A model generated the notes under the pieces. It did not search any database. It had not been told where the DNA came from and saw nothing but the letters and a program-made list of their open reading frames with translations. Source: Choristoneura fumiferana (taxonomy: Eukaryota; Arthropoda; Insecta; Lepidoptera; Tortricidae). From it: 64,000 nt of DNA. Positions 20,801 to 31,700 of this stretch are shown here, piece by piece. Where the stretch lies: NCBI RefSeq assembly GCF_025370935.1, contig NC_133473.1, positions 20,922,022-20,986,021 of the forward strand, written 5' to 3'. The position numbers and the translations under genes are program-made. Numbering within the stretch: position 1 is the stretch's first letter; each line of letters starts with the position of its first letter.

Positions 20801-22729
20801 TTAACCAGATAGAAAGACACGTGCATACATTTATCGCTACGCTGCTCTAATTACGGGTCTCTCTTTCAGTGACGTCATGAATGAGACGGTGGAAGTAGGT
20901 CGCGTTGAGTACTTGCTTTATGCAACGATGTATTGACATTTTGACATATACTTACTTATATAACTGTAACTGCAGTCATCCCCATGTTGCTGTGACTCAC
21001 CTGCAAAAGAAAGATATATTTTGTCTTATTAAAAATTATATAATTTTTCTTATCATTAATTTACAACCGTGAAGTACCCGGACAAAAGTTTTTTTTAAAC
21101 TCCGGGCTCATAACCTATAGGCCACTTTCTGAGCTACACTTTTTCTGAGCTCTTCTTAAATGAGAAGATCGATATGTCGGTATAAAACTGTTCTATGCTC
21201 AAGTTAAAAATTATTTGTGTGCAAAATCAAAATCAAAATAGCCATTTTTAGGCAATGGAGTAACAAACGTGTAAACACAAAAACTTTCATATTAACCAAA
21301 ACGTAATAGGATCATAATGTGTTTTTTTTAATACGGAAGAATAAATCCAATTACCTTCCTGCTGTTCTAGTCTGCTAAAGTGGTAAAAATTAACAATAGC
21401 AAAAAAAAACAGCCATAATTAACTGGATACGGGCCTTTTGAGACAGATTAACTTCTTAAAACTAAGAACAAAACAGCCAACCCACAGAAACACGTAAGCC
21501 ATCCATTAACAGAAGCATCACGACACGACATTGTCCAAACAAGGGAACCTAAGAGAATGTCGTGACATCACAGCTATTATAACACCACTTTAAATTTAGA
21601 ATAAACCATTACATCCTTAAACATATGCGACAGTCCATTTCGCTGAAACAAACATGTCTATGCCGCCATCTTGTTCTACAACGATCCTTACGCCTTTAAA
21701 AATACTGGCTGAATTCTTTTAAAAACATTTTGACGGATATCACGCGCTAGAAATTTCCCTATTACCGTCTCACGAATCCGTGAGAACATGTGTTACGTAT
21801 GTACTGGGAATAAAAGGCTGTAGTGCTTTTACTATAGGGTTTATATTGTAATGAGTTGTTTGAGAACGTCACAATTCCCGCGCAAACGTTTCGGTATCCG
21901 CGCCATCGTCACGCGGTATTAGATTTGAATCTGGAACTCCTTAGTGAGGTAATGGCGTCTTCCGTGCTCTATTGTCTATGGCGGTCCCTTTAATTTGAAT
22001 GTCGAACACTTGATAAATTACGTTTTGTTTATGGAACCCAGAACAATGTTTTTTCTAACGCAAAGAATAAACCGATGCATTAGAAGTTAGATTATAGGCT
22101 ACTTTATAACTAGGTACTCCAATGTTCCCATCGGATCGGAGTTAATGATACAAAAATTATACATCCTCATTTACGAACACCACGGTATATTATTTGGAAA
22201 TAATAAAACTCCAAAATTTTATTTGAACTGCCAGTCTTGTAAGCAAAACCGCGGTAGTATAATATAGCTAAAGAAACTTGATAAAATGAAAACCACATTT
22301 TTGTAACACGATTCTAGTTCCAAAAGAGCTAAAAAGGATTAAAACCTAACCGTCTAGCGGCAGCCTGTGTTATTAAAAAATAAATATCACATGACTAAAG
22401 CGTAACAAAATAAAAAAAACACGTTAAAAGGTTCAAAATGTCCGCGGCATCTCCCTTTACGCATAATGACGTAATTCTATACTTTATGAGACGAGAGGAA
22501 TTTAATTTTGGCCCTTACATTTTTGACCACCCCCTTGCGGAGGGGGGTGATGGATGACGTACTCACAGAAAGGTCTTGAAGCGTTGCAAGGTGAAAATGT
22601 CTTTGATCTTTCCTGTCACTTAGGTTCGGAGTAATTTTAAATTTTAGTTGAAATATTTTCCAAGTAATTTTATACTGAGTGATTCACTATTACAAATAAT
22701 CGCCGATATTTTTAAATGACATTCATGTA
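20801..22729. other. Long stretch without recognised genes
   Basis: No frame of note. A C/G-rich hairpin lies at 22538-22560 (CCACCCCCTTGCGGAGGGGG). 21870-22000 is somewhat GC-richer, with CGCGCCATCGTCACGCGG. No repeat assignment. Confidence 0.4.
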
Positions 22730-22740
22730 CCTACCCTTGT

Positions 22741-23187
22741 CATCATCATCATCATCTCAGCCGTAGGACGTCTACTGTTGGGCATAGGCCTCCCCCACAG
22801 ACCTCCAGTTGCTTCGGTTGGCAGCGGCCTGCATCCACCGTGAACCCGCGGCTTTAACCAGGTCATCCGTCCATCTTGTTGGTGGACGTCCTACGCTGCG
22901 CTTGCCGATCCGCGGCCTCCACTCGAGAACTTTTCGGCCCCAACGGCCATCCGCTCTCCGTGCTATATGGCCCGCCCATAAGACGAAGTGCCTTAAGACG
23001 AAAGTCTTTAACCAATGTGTGTTGCCAGTGTTGACATATGGATCCGAGACGTGGTGCTTTACTTTAGGCCTTATAAATAGGCTCAGAGTTGCTCAGCGAG
23101 CTATGGAGAGAGCTATGCTTGGGGTTTCTCTACGGAACCGAATCAGAAATGAGGAGATGCGTAGAAGAACAATGGTCACTGACATAG
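22741..23187 (-). pseudogene. RTE-type LINE 3' part with inverted 5' segment, 11-bp target duplication
   Basis: It is flanked by CCTACCCTTGT at 22730-22740 and 23188-23198. 22741-22980 is the minus-strand RTE C-terminus and 3' tail: on that strand it reads WAGHIARR, GRWG, VLEWRPRIGKRSVGRPP and SRWMQAAANR, ending in (TGATGA)n. 22981-23187 is plus-strand coding for the segment just upstream: TKVFNQCVLPVLTYGSETWC, RAMERAMLGVSLRNRIRNEE and TMVTDIA. Only about 29 bases between the two pieces are missing, judged from the copy at 61067-61095. This is the classic product of twin priming, with the inverted part at the 5' end of a truncated LINE. The 142-codon plus frame joining both pieces is chimaeric and not a protein. 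Confidence 0.88.
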
Positions 23188-23198
23188 CCTACCCTTGT

Positions 23199-23624
23199 AA
23201 TATAAGAAAATTAAAGAATATAATTATGTTCTTCTAGCATGCCTTCTCGTTTAGAAAGAATTTGTTAATCACTATTACGCGGGAACTATCCCATTTTACG
23301 GGATAAATAATATCTTGAAGGCCAAAAAATGTGTGTGTTAAAATTGTATATAAATCCATTGAGTCTATTGCTCACCTTATATTTTTTTCTCTGTGTATCT
23401 GTTTTCTGTATCGCTTACTATGTCTGGTGTACATACAATAAAGAGTCTTTTCACACCTCTCCTTCAGAAAAATAACTTTTCCTCCCTGACGAGAGGGAGC
23501 AAAGTGCAACTTTTCTGTTCAAGGCTTTTCTAAGTGTTTTATTGCAAATTCAATTTTTTGAAGTTGAAAATTGTAAAGCCACGCCATTTTCTATGCTGGT
23601 TATTTTATAATAATATTTAGATTT
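23199..23624. other. AT-rich, possible LINE tail near 23435
   Basis: GTGTACATACAATAAAGAGT with AATAAA at about 23445 resembles a LINE 3' end, but it shares no longer block with others here. Confidence 0.35.
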
Positions 23625-23850
23625 ATTTTTCAAGTTTCTTAATGCTCGGAGTGAAAAGTTGTATGAGCCACTCGGGAGCAAAATTATTTTCATCTTGGGC
23701 GTTAACACTTGAATCCCTTATTACGCTCTGGATTCTACTTAAAAATCCCTTGCTACGCTCAGGATTTTATTGTAGAATTCTTTGCTACATTCTGGATTCA
23801 ATGTACGCCCTCGCCGTAAATACACCATTTTACTCCCTTGTGACACAAAT
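23625..23850. repeat. Degenerate tandem GAATCCCTTGCTACGCTC-GGATTC units
   Basis: GAATCCCTTATTACGCTC, AAATCCCTTGCTACGCTCAG and GAATTCTTTGCTACATTCTG recur at about 33-45 bp spacing at 23710-23805. Each is loosely palindromic (GAATCC...GGATTC). They follow a GCTCGGAGTGAAAAGTTG block. This looks like the internal repeat of a non-autonomous element. Confidence 0.5.
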
Positions 23851-24180
23851 AACTATTGTATTGTATTGTATTGTCGTTTTTATTGCCTTGCAGTAAAGTC
23901 ACACACATACCTACTAAAATTTCAATGTATAAGTCAAATAAAAAAATTACATTACAATCACAGTTTATTTGTAAATCAGATTTATTAAAAAACAAAAAAA
24001 GACTTTTCAAACAACATTAACCTCTTAAAATCCGTCCTCAAAGTACCAGGAGAGCATAGATTAAAAAGATCACTAAGGTGAAGAGATGGGATGGCGGATA
24101 CGGGCGCATTGATCTGCCGCAGTCTTTTGTCAATTATGGGTGTGCCCTTTGTCAGTTTCTTAATTATGTCTTCACAAATG
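23851..24180 (-). mobile_element. Probable LINE 3' end with (ATTGT)n tail
   Basis: Four to five ATTGT units at 23854-23875, then TTTATTGCCTTGCAGTAAAG, look like the reversed tail and polyadenylation region of a LINE. 23880-24180 would be its 3' UTR. No reverse transcriptase motif is seen, so this is tentative. Confidence 0.35.
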
Positions 24181-25072
24181 TGACGTCATCGAGTTTTGAG
24201 TAAGTAGGTATGGGATTTTGTTTTGAGTAGGTGACGTTATGTGTGTTGATAACGCAAGAGCGTTTAAAATGTAAGCCGAAAAAAACTCCGGTCGATTTGT
24301 CTATAGTTGATGTGTTAAAAGTAGATGGTTTTGTACATTAAAGATCTAACATACTGGATCATTTCAATATTAAAATATTACGAACTAACTTAACTATAGT
24401 TACATTAACTCAACACTTGAAAAAACTTTCAAACGTTTCTATTTAAGCTATGAATATGCAAATAAAACGAAAATACAGCTTTGAATTCAAATTTGTAATG
24501 TTGGAACGTCAGCTACTATCTATTTGAAATGTGTCGAATTTAATTCAGGTTCACGCCCAATACAATTCAACCATCGACAACGATTCGATGTTCAAAATTC
24601 TCACCAGCCAGCGCTTTTGCAAAACAGTCTTGGCGGGAACAGTCTAAAAAGAAATTTAGACGCAATTTTGTCATTCATTAAAGTGTGTTTTTATTTGCGA
24701 AATAAAATTGAATAACATCAATTGGCATGTTTTTTTAATGTTTATTTGGACGTGACTAAATTGGTTTGTCAGAATACGGCCTTTAAAGTGTGACAGCTCG
24801 TTATTTGTTTGAATTGCGTCTAATGTTTGTTTATCATTTGTTTCTTTGCGTAGTTTTTGGAGAGGATAAATATTTACAGGTTCTTAACTAATTGTTTTCT
24901 ATTTTGTTTTCGCTTTCAGACATTAATTTCTAGTTATATTAAAAGTTTTACTTATTATTTCTATTTCGTTATATTCAAGAGTACCTACGCATAAGAAAAT
25001 AAAAATAAAATGAATCGAATTTAATCGACGAACTAATTAGAATTCTTAAGACACTAGCTTACATATGTACTA
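24181..25072. other. No gene recognised
   Basis: AT-rich. A 63-codon plus frame at 24524-24715 has no known motif. Confidence 0.4.
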
Positions 25073-25272
25073 CACTAGCTACTATTGTCCGCGACGCCAT
25101 CTGCGTAAAATTCGTTTATCGCCATCCCGCGGGAACTATGCAATTTTCTGGGATAAAAACTATCGTATGTCCTTCCCCGGAACTCAAATTATCTGTATAC
25201 TGAATTTCATCTTAATCGGGCAAACAAACAAACCGACATAAACTTTCTCATTTATAATACTAGTGGGGCTAT
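25073..25272 (+). repeat. Dispersed repeat ending TTATAATACTAGTGGGG
   Basis: GTCCGCGACGCCATCTGCG, ATTCGTTTATCGCCATCCCG, CGGGAACTATGCAATTTTCT, a CTTAATCGG block and CTTTCTCATTTATAATACTA. The family also forms the arms of the palindrome at 2887-3420 and is reversed at 38205-38432. Non-coding. Confidence 0.65.
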
Positions 25273-26819
25273 TGGGATTTCAAACTGGGTTTTAGAGTAA
25301 AAGCGAGGTAATTGATCTGTGGGTGCTTAGAGGCGGTGATCGTGCGTGATGCGTCGGTTGGCTGCGCCCGCGCAATCAACGGTGAACTTAGGGTAATTGA
25401 TGCCGATTGACCACCGAACCGAATAATACAAAGTTTACGCCAAGCGTATTAACATTGCGGAGTTGATTAGCTAAGGAGTTTAAAGTAACTAAGTCGGTGG
25501 CTCAATGTAATGTTAATAATGTGGAAAATTATGAGAGTTTCTCATTTATTTTAAAACAATCTTAATATTTAACGTGTAGACTTTTTAAGCATCATTCTGT
25601 TACAGTTCATTAAATGTGGTTAGCGCCATCTATCGGCGAGTAGTGAAACTTATTTTTTGTGACGATAATGTGATGAAATTTACGACGAATTTAATCACTT
25701 ACGACGTTAAATATCTCACTTAACTAATACAGAAGTCCGTATTTACTAACTTCATTAGGAGTTAGACGACTGGTAGGTACATAATCGCCAGTTCTAAATA
25801 TCATTATTTTATTAAAAGTATTAAGTTTGTTCTTTCACTAAATAATCAATTAATGTTTGTTTAGAAGAACATAGTCAACGTAATGAAATAAAGTAACTTA
25901 ATTGATCGGATGTAAAAAAAAAACTTCTGTCAACATAATAATGAAGATAGGTTTATTGCTTTAGTTTGCGAGAAACTTACGGAGGAAAGTACATTTCAGA
26001 ATTTAAAAATTGTGACCAAATTTTATGAAAATTCTGCACTATATTGATACAACTTAGAATTCTAAGTCAGTTAAAGTTATTTACTTTAAACGAGATCACT
26101 TAACTCAATCAACCACGTAGACTTTTTTTAAATTCACTTTTACAACGAGCATCTTATTTTAAAACCATATGATTTAGATCATAGAGAACAAACCATATGC
26201 TATTCAATGAGCACCGAAGCAAAGTCAATCTAAACAGCTAAACATAGAACTGAATTCACTTTGATGCATGTGCAGAGGAGTCTGCAAAGTTACAACTCGG
26301 TTGAATGCGGCGTTGTTGCGTTATTATAAGGTTTGATTTGGGTTGCACGGATGTTAGGTTGTGTTTTGTTGTGTACCACTAAAGTTAAGGGGTGTCACTT
26401 TTTCAAAAATTGAAAATAAATTTAGGTACTTTTTAAAAATGTTCAAACGAGTACTATGAGATTGACTCAAAACATTTTTTTTTTCTACGAATCGCTGTCG
26501 GTGTAGTAATAATATTTTACACACAAACAAACGATAGTAATTAGTAGTGCGCTCAGTATCCTTGTACTTGTATTTAAAATATTGATTTCTCATTTAATAA
26601 TAACATTATCAGACGAAAAAAACATGAATTTAAAAAAATATATATTATAAAAGAACCCCTAACAAAACGATGTTGGTGTTGTCTATTTTTGTGTTTATTT
26701 CAATGTTTTTTTTTTCACTAACTATCATCGTATCGATCGGTTTAATAACATCCGATAGTGAGCCTATCCTCTTTTAATGAGATATCTTTTTCTGTAGTTC
26801 TTCGCGGGCTCAGAGGGAA
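25273..26819. other. No gene recognised
   Basis: AT-rich with very short frames. 25300-25420 is slightly GC-richer (TGATGCGTCGGTTGGCTGCG) without any identifiable feature. GCGCCATCTATCGGCGAG at 25624 is a short motif common in Lepidoptera. Confidence 0.4.
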
Positions 26820-27000
26820 TTGAAAACATCACACACACACCATTAAAATGCGCTGAAAACAGCGTTGCGGTTTACCGCAAAATTATACTAAATGTGGCCC
26901 AATTTACACTATTTGATATTCATTTGTATTTATTCTTTCCTCTGTGTAATGTATTTATATGTGTATCGAATAAGATACATACAATGTGTTGCCCAGAACC
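26820..27000 (+). mobile_element. LINE 3' end, TGTGTATCGAATA family, copy 1
   Basis: CACACACACACCATTAAAAT, AATGTATTTATATGTGTATC and GAATAAGATACATACAATG. The same terminal block is at 37920-38012 and 62340-62485, there followed by CT-rich tails. Confidence 0.5.
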
Positions 27001-27319
27001 GGGGATAATATTAAAAACAGAGGTTCTATAGGTCACCAGTAATTGGATCGTCACGTAATTAAAATTAAAACTTAACTTTTTTAATCGTAAATTCAATGTA
27101 CGCCATCCTAGAACTCAACTAACGTCGCCTGTCATGCTATAAACATCAAACATTTTGCTTTATATTGCTTCTTCGAATAACTTTAAAGCGTAATAAAATA
27201 AAAATAAACGTTTTTTTTTTAAAGTCGCTGAACTAATGTCGTTCAGTTTGACGAGTACGATCTATGTTTTAATTATTTGCCCGTGTTACAGGCCACACAC
27301 GGTATAATGTAAATCCGTT

Positions 27320-27440
27320 TAAAAAAATACCTCCTCGAGATTCTTTCCGAATTATTCGCACCAGCGATTTTTCCCGGTGGTGTTTTTTTTTTGATATTCA
27401 TAAGTGCTTGTTCTAGCCTAAATTGAAACAGATACGCTTT
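27320..27440 (+). mobile_element. LINE 3' end remnant
   Basis: CTCGAGATTCTTTCCGAATT, TCATAAGTGCTTGTTCTAGC and CTAAATTGAAACAGATA are a diverged plus-strand version of 2436-2570. Confidence 0.45.
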
Positions 27441-27879
27441 TTGACTCTTACTTTATGCATATTTCACGTGTGCATTGCATTATCGAAACCTCCAGACAAA
27501 GTGACAACCCTACACAAGTTCCGTACGGTTGCCTTGACAAAAATAACGAACTGCAATCAACCTCGTGAATGAGCCATCCACTTAGTTCAAAAACTTCACA
27601 TCTCACTTCAACATCACATTCAATTTCAACGTTCTTCACACACAGTAAGGTTTATTTTGCAAGTACAGGTCTAGTGAGATGCGTGGTTGGGTCAGAGCGG
27701 TCTCTATGGACTGCATTATGAGTTCTAGCGTTTCAAAGGAAAGAAACGTTCCTGGGCAGTTAATTACCGGCTGGAAGTTGTAAGGATTTGCTTGAATATG
27801 GCGTCTTAAAAATACGGAGGAGTACCATAGTTGATAGCTACTATAGTATGTCTTAATACCTAGGGATTAATGATATATT
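27441..27879. other. No gene recognised
   Basis: A 63-codon minus frame at 27448-27639 lacks known motifs. Otherwise featureless. Confidence 0.35.
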
Positions 27880-28030
27880 TAATGAAATAAACCCGGATCT
27901 CACGTTTTAAATCGAGTTCAGTTCGACATGTTTCGGGCTAATTCGGAGCCCTTTATCTATAAGCACGCGACACGGCGGCTGCTGCAAAGCAAAAGCAGAG
28001 ATAGCGAAAGCCACAATATACGTAGGATAA
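27880..28030 (+). repeat. Dispersed repeat with GACATGTTTCGGGCTAATTC
   Basis: ACCCGGATCTCACGTTTTAA, ATCGAGTTCAGTTCGACATG, TTTCGGGCTAATTCGGAGCC and CACGCGACACGGCGGCTGC are blocks of a very common lepidopteran repeat. A distant relative may be 32450-32510 (ACACATGTCGGACTTGTTTC). Non-coding. Confidence 0.55.
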
Positions 28031-28811
28031 ATTTGCATCTACATATGCGCATTGTTTGAAAAAATAAAAGGAAACTTATGGATGTATGTCCGTGGTCGGG
28101 TTAAGTTAAATAAAGAACCTTGTATAGGTTTTTTTATCTATGACATTAAATTCATTTTTCAACCACATAATTGTTATTATTTTTATATTTGTAAATTCTA
28201 ATTATGATCAGTGAAAAAAAAGGGTTAGCACAACTAGTTTGGCTACTTAACGTTTAGCCAAAATTTATTAATTAGGAACCCAAAATAATGCTAATATTGC
28301 AAACTAACCCACCCAAACCTAAATTTCAGCTACTACAAGTAGTAGGCCTTAGTTTTGTAATCTGAAAGCAAATCCCTTTTCCAGTGTATCACGTTTACAA
28401 TATTATCCTGATAAACATTTACAGGTGTATTCAGTCCAACAGACCTTTTGCCAGAAAAGTTCCCAGGAAATAAGACCCTTTAATATAACCACATCTACAA
28501 TCCGTTTAACCTACTGCACCAAAACGCGGCCCCGATTTATGCGTTCTGCCGAACAGTCCAATATCCTGGCGCCGCCTGAATCGAGTGAAACTGTTTAGGT
28601 GATACATTGCCGACGAATATAGAGCAAATTAATCGTACTTGGTGACATTCGGGATCGTTACTGTGGTAATATATATTCGAATGTGAGTAAATGTATATTA
28701 TTACCTGAAGATACCAGAAACTCGAAGATGAATGTTATGACTGAGAAAGTGTGAGCGAAGCGCCTCCGTTTCGGCTTAAGCATAACTAACTTGAGCTAAA
28801 CCATTGATATA
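28031..28811. other. No gene recognised; left flank of the mariner
   Basis: AT-rich, no frame of note, ending in TA at 28810-28811 next to the mariner end. Confidence 0.4.
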
Positions 28812-30077
28812 CGAGGTGCGGTCCAAAAGTTTCCGGCCTAACAAAGAAAAGAAGTACATATGTCTACATTTTATTTTTTATTTTTCGATATAGTCTCCCT
28901 CTATTTCAATGCACTTTTCAGATCTCTTAATAAGCATTTCTATCCCCTTATAAAAATAATCAGAACTTTTGTCCTCAAAATGGGCGTAAACCGCACGGGT
29001 TACTTCATCATCTGAAGAAAATCTTCTCCCCCTTAAGTCTGCCTTAAATTTCGAGAACAAATAATAGTCACTCGGGGCCAGGTCGGAACTATAAGGTGGG
29101 TGGCGAATTTCCTCGAAGCCACATTTTGCTATAGCAGCCTTGGCAATTGAAGCAGTGTGAACGGGTGCATTGTCGTGGAGAAGCCGAACACCTCTGCTAA
29201 GTTTTCCACGACGTTTCTGCTTGATCGCCTCTCGTAACTGCTCAATAAGGGTGGCGTAGTAGCTTCCATTTACCGTGGTATTTTCCTTTATGTCAATCAA
29301 TAGTATTCCGTGACAATCCCAGAATATCGTAGCCATTATCTTTTTGGTGGATTGTGTTACCTTGGCCTTCCTAGGCGGCTTTCCACCAGGACGACGCCAC
29401 TCCATCGATTCTCTTTTGGAGAGAGGATCATAGTACAAAACCATGGTTTCATCTCCCGTAACAATTGACTCCAAATAACTCTCTCCGTGCCGTCTATATG
29501 CGTCTAAAACTTCTTGAGAGCACGCTTTTCGCTCACTTCGCTGCAAGCTTGAAAGAAGTTTGGGCACCCACCTCGCACTAACTTTATTCACGTGAAGATG
29601 TTCATGAAGAATCCTAAGAACTGAAGTTTTCGAAAGCCCTGTCCTTGCCGCTATTTCTTTAGTCTTCAGTCTTCGATCACTCAGAACTTCCTCTTCCACT
29701 AATTTGACGCAGTCCACGGTCAGTGCTTCCACAGGCCGGCCGGAGCGGGGTTCGTCGTCAATGGACTCCCGCCCTAAACGAAACTGCTTACTCCATTCTT
29801 TAATGGTGGAAAATAACAGAGAGGTATCCCCGTATACAGCATCTAACCTTTTTTTATATCGGTCGGGCTGACCCCTTCCTTTGCCAGGTCCAACTTAAAC
29901 ATTTCGATAACTTCCAGACTTCCTATTGTTCTAAACGCCGTCAAATCAAAACCACAACCAACAGAAACTTCAAAACTATACACAAACAAGCAGAATAAAT
30001 GACAATCACAATGACATTTTTTATTTTTATTTTAAACCTCCACATTTCTCCAGCCAGAAACTTTTGGACCGCACACG
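28812..30077 (-). mobile_element. mariner-family DNA transposon, near complete
   Basis: Terminal inverted repeats CGAGGTGCGGTCCAAAAG (28812) and CTTTTGGACCGCACACG (ending 30077) agree over about 26 bp with a few changes. The target dinucleotide TA is present on the left (28810-28811); on the right it reads TC, so one side has mutated. Length 1266 bp is normal for a mariner. The body holds a transposase frame on the minus strand (28878-29902) with one frameshift. The right flank is a truncated SINE family A. Confidence 0.92.
28878..29902 (-). pseudogene. mariner transposase (DD34D), one frameshift
   Basis: The uninterrupted part (29732 down to 28878, 284 residues) contains an N-terminal helix-turn-helix (TKEIAARTGLSKTSVLRIL, residues 24-42), WVPKLL (55-60), and the three catalytic aspartates: TGDET (Asp94), LLHDNAPVH (Asp187) and APSDYYLF (Asp222). 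There are exactly 34 residues between the last two, the mariner DD34D signature. It ends IEIEGDYIEK, as in full-length proteins. Upstream, another frame from ATG at 29902-29900 gives MFKLDLAKEG and continues in the shifted frame with SIDDEPRSGRPVEA. The shift lies in the T7 run at 29849-29855 (A7 on the coding strand), one base short of continuity. With it, the protein would be about 340 residues, the usual size. The catalytic triad is intact, so this is a recently disabled copy or a consensus error in a homopolymer. Confidence 0.93.
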
Positions 30078-30084
30078 TCCGTTG

Positions 30085-30235
30085 CTGCAGGGCACCATTG
30101 AGTTTTATTGCTTCGTAAAGTTTATAGTAAATTCCAAATGTAATTTCGAAAATAAATACCGAAAAACTCAGAGTTGCGGCACCGGGCTCGAACCCTCAAC
30201 TTGAAAGGCCAGGTCAAATACTGCCACTGGCATTC
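30085..30235 (-). mobile_element. SINE family A, internally deleted
   Basis: CACCATTGAG, CGTAAAGTTTATAGTAAATT, ACCGAAAAACTCAGAGTTGC and CACCGGGCTCGAACCCTC follow the SINE order, with about 40 bases missing between ATTGCTTCG and TAAAG. The tRNA-like end is diverged. Confidence 0.65.
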
Positions 30236-31019
30236 CTTCATTACGCCACTTTTTTTTTTAAAGGATTCGTTTTTCAAATTTTTCATTTGGCCAAATGCAT
30301 TTTACTCTGAATCTGAACTATTAAGGATTTATTTCAAGTCAAGACCATTGTGAAGAACCCTATAGGTACGGTTAGGTTAGATTTATAAAAGTCCCGAGAC
30401 ATTTACAGTTTCGATATAAAATGCATATGGCCAAATGTCAATTTTTTGAAACGAATCATTTGTTTTGATCATTAATTAATCTGACCGTGATTGACCATTA
30501 CTTCACCTGATATAAAATGCTGATGAGGCCGAGGAATCTCTGCGGCAAAAAAGGATTTTAGTCTTATTTTTACACTAGTCGAAGTTCAGTCAACCAGGTA
30601 CTTAATCCTTTTATATCGCTAAACATAATAATAGAGGTATTTCTTTTGAAAAAGATATTAAAACTTTAACTGGCTGTAAATAGCCGAACATGCACTTGAT
30701 ATACGAGTGCTGTATAACATGCCATTTTAAGCTTTATTGCCCTTGATTTACGATTAATTTAGTCTGAGCTGCAAGTTTTATTTTCTAACATTAGCTTAAT
30801 ATTACTATATAACGTGGTTTTATGTCTGAATTTTTATTAGAAATTGGTTTTTATGATTCGCATAATTATTGTGGCGGCTGAATGTATTTTAAATTGATGT
30901 CAACGTCAGTTTTAAATATTAGGTAACAAAGGTGTATTTTTATTATAAAACATCAGTAATCTTGATGTTTGATCAGTGTTGATGTTGTTTTGTTCTTTGA
31001 GAGAATGATGTCTCTCGAA
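30236..31019. other. No gene recognised
   Basis: AT-rich with no notable frame or repeat match. Confidence 0.4.
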
Positions 31020-31132
31020 GGGCTGGCAACGCACCTGTGATACCCCTCGAGTTGCAGGTGTCCATGGGCGACGGTGATTGCTTCCCATCAGGTGACCCGT
31101 ATGCTCATTTTCCCCCTCTTACATAAAAAAAA
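31020..31132 (-). repeat. Dispersed repeat family L2 (CATCAGGTGA...CTCATTTTCCCCC)
   Basis: GGCTGGCAACGCACCTGTGA, GTTGCAGGTGTCCATGGGCG, CGGTGATTGCTTCCCATCAG and GTGACCCGTATGCTCATTTT, ending in an A run. Other copies: 33550-33662 (minus), 46387-46458 (plus) and 59836-59958 (plus). Confidence 0.7.
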
Positions 31133-31194
31133 ACATTCAGCCGTTTTTGAGATAAGCATTGGACTTCGAAATGACAATATCGGAGGTTATTAAT

Positions 31195-31497
31195 ATATAA
31201 TCCCAGCCTATATACGTCCCACTGCTGGGCACAGGCTTCCTCTCAGAATGAGAGGGCTTGGGCCGTAGTTCCCACGCGGGCCCAGTGCGGATTGGGAACT
31301 TCACACACACCATTGAATTGCTTCGCAGGTTTGTGCAGGTTTCCTCACGATGCTTTCCTTCGCCGTAAAGCTCGTGGTAAATTTCAAATGTAATTTCGCA
31401 CATGAATTCCGAAAAACTCAGAGGTGCGAGCCGGGGTTTGAACCCACGATCCTCTGCTTGAGAGGCCATAGGTCAAACCACTCGGCCACCACGGCTT
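31195..31497 (-). mobile_element. SINE family A, full length with 8-bp target duplication
   Basis: Flanked by TTATTAAT at 31187-31194 and 31498-31505. On the minus strand it starts GCCGTGGTGGCCGAGTGGTT (A box) and has GTGGGTTCAAACCCCGG (B box). It continues with TTTACGGCGAAGGAAAGCAT and AACTACGGCCCAAGCCCTCT and ends CAGTGGGACGTATATAGGCT. The tRNA-like head supplies an RNA polymerase III promoter. The end resembles that of RTE elements, which suggests an RTE protein mobilises it; that last point is inference. A 110-codon minus frame is a by-product. Confidence 0.92.
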
Positions 31498-31505
31498 TTA
31501 TTAAT

Positions 31506-31700
31506 TAATAATAATAATAAAATCATTTATTGCCACAGACATAAGACAGGAGTACACAAATAAAAAACAATTACACAAGCAGGTTACAATAGGTTCGGGC
31601 TCAGCATAAGCTGCGAGCAAAAATAAAAAAAGAACTTGCAGCGCTGATTTTCAGCCTGCGCCCGACCCACAGCGAAAAATTTAAGTCTTGAGCCTGTTAA
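31506..31700 (-). mobile_element. CR1/Jockey-like LINE 3' UTR
   Basis: Reversed, it reads GCTGAAAATCAGCGCTGCAA, TAAGACATAAG-like text and AATAAATGATTTTATTATTA. The block CTGAAAATCAGCGCTG recurs in the 3' UTR following the reverse-transcriptase C-terminus at 51813-52545, which places this fragment in the same broad family. The tail is (ATT)n. Confidence 0.6.

Noticed and set aside
22809..23237. 142-codon plus-strand frame
   Set aside because: It joins antisense RTE 3' sequence to sense RTE coding across the inversion junction, so it is chimaeric.
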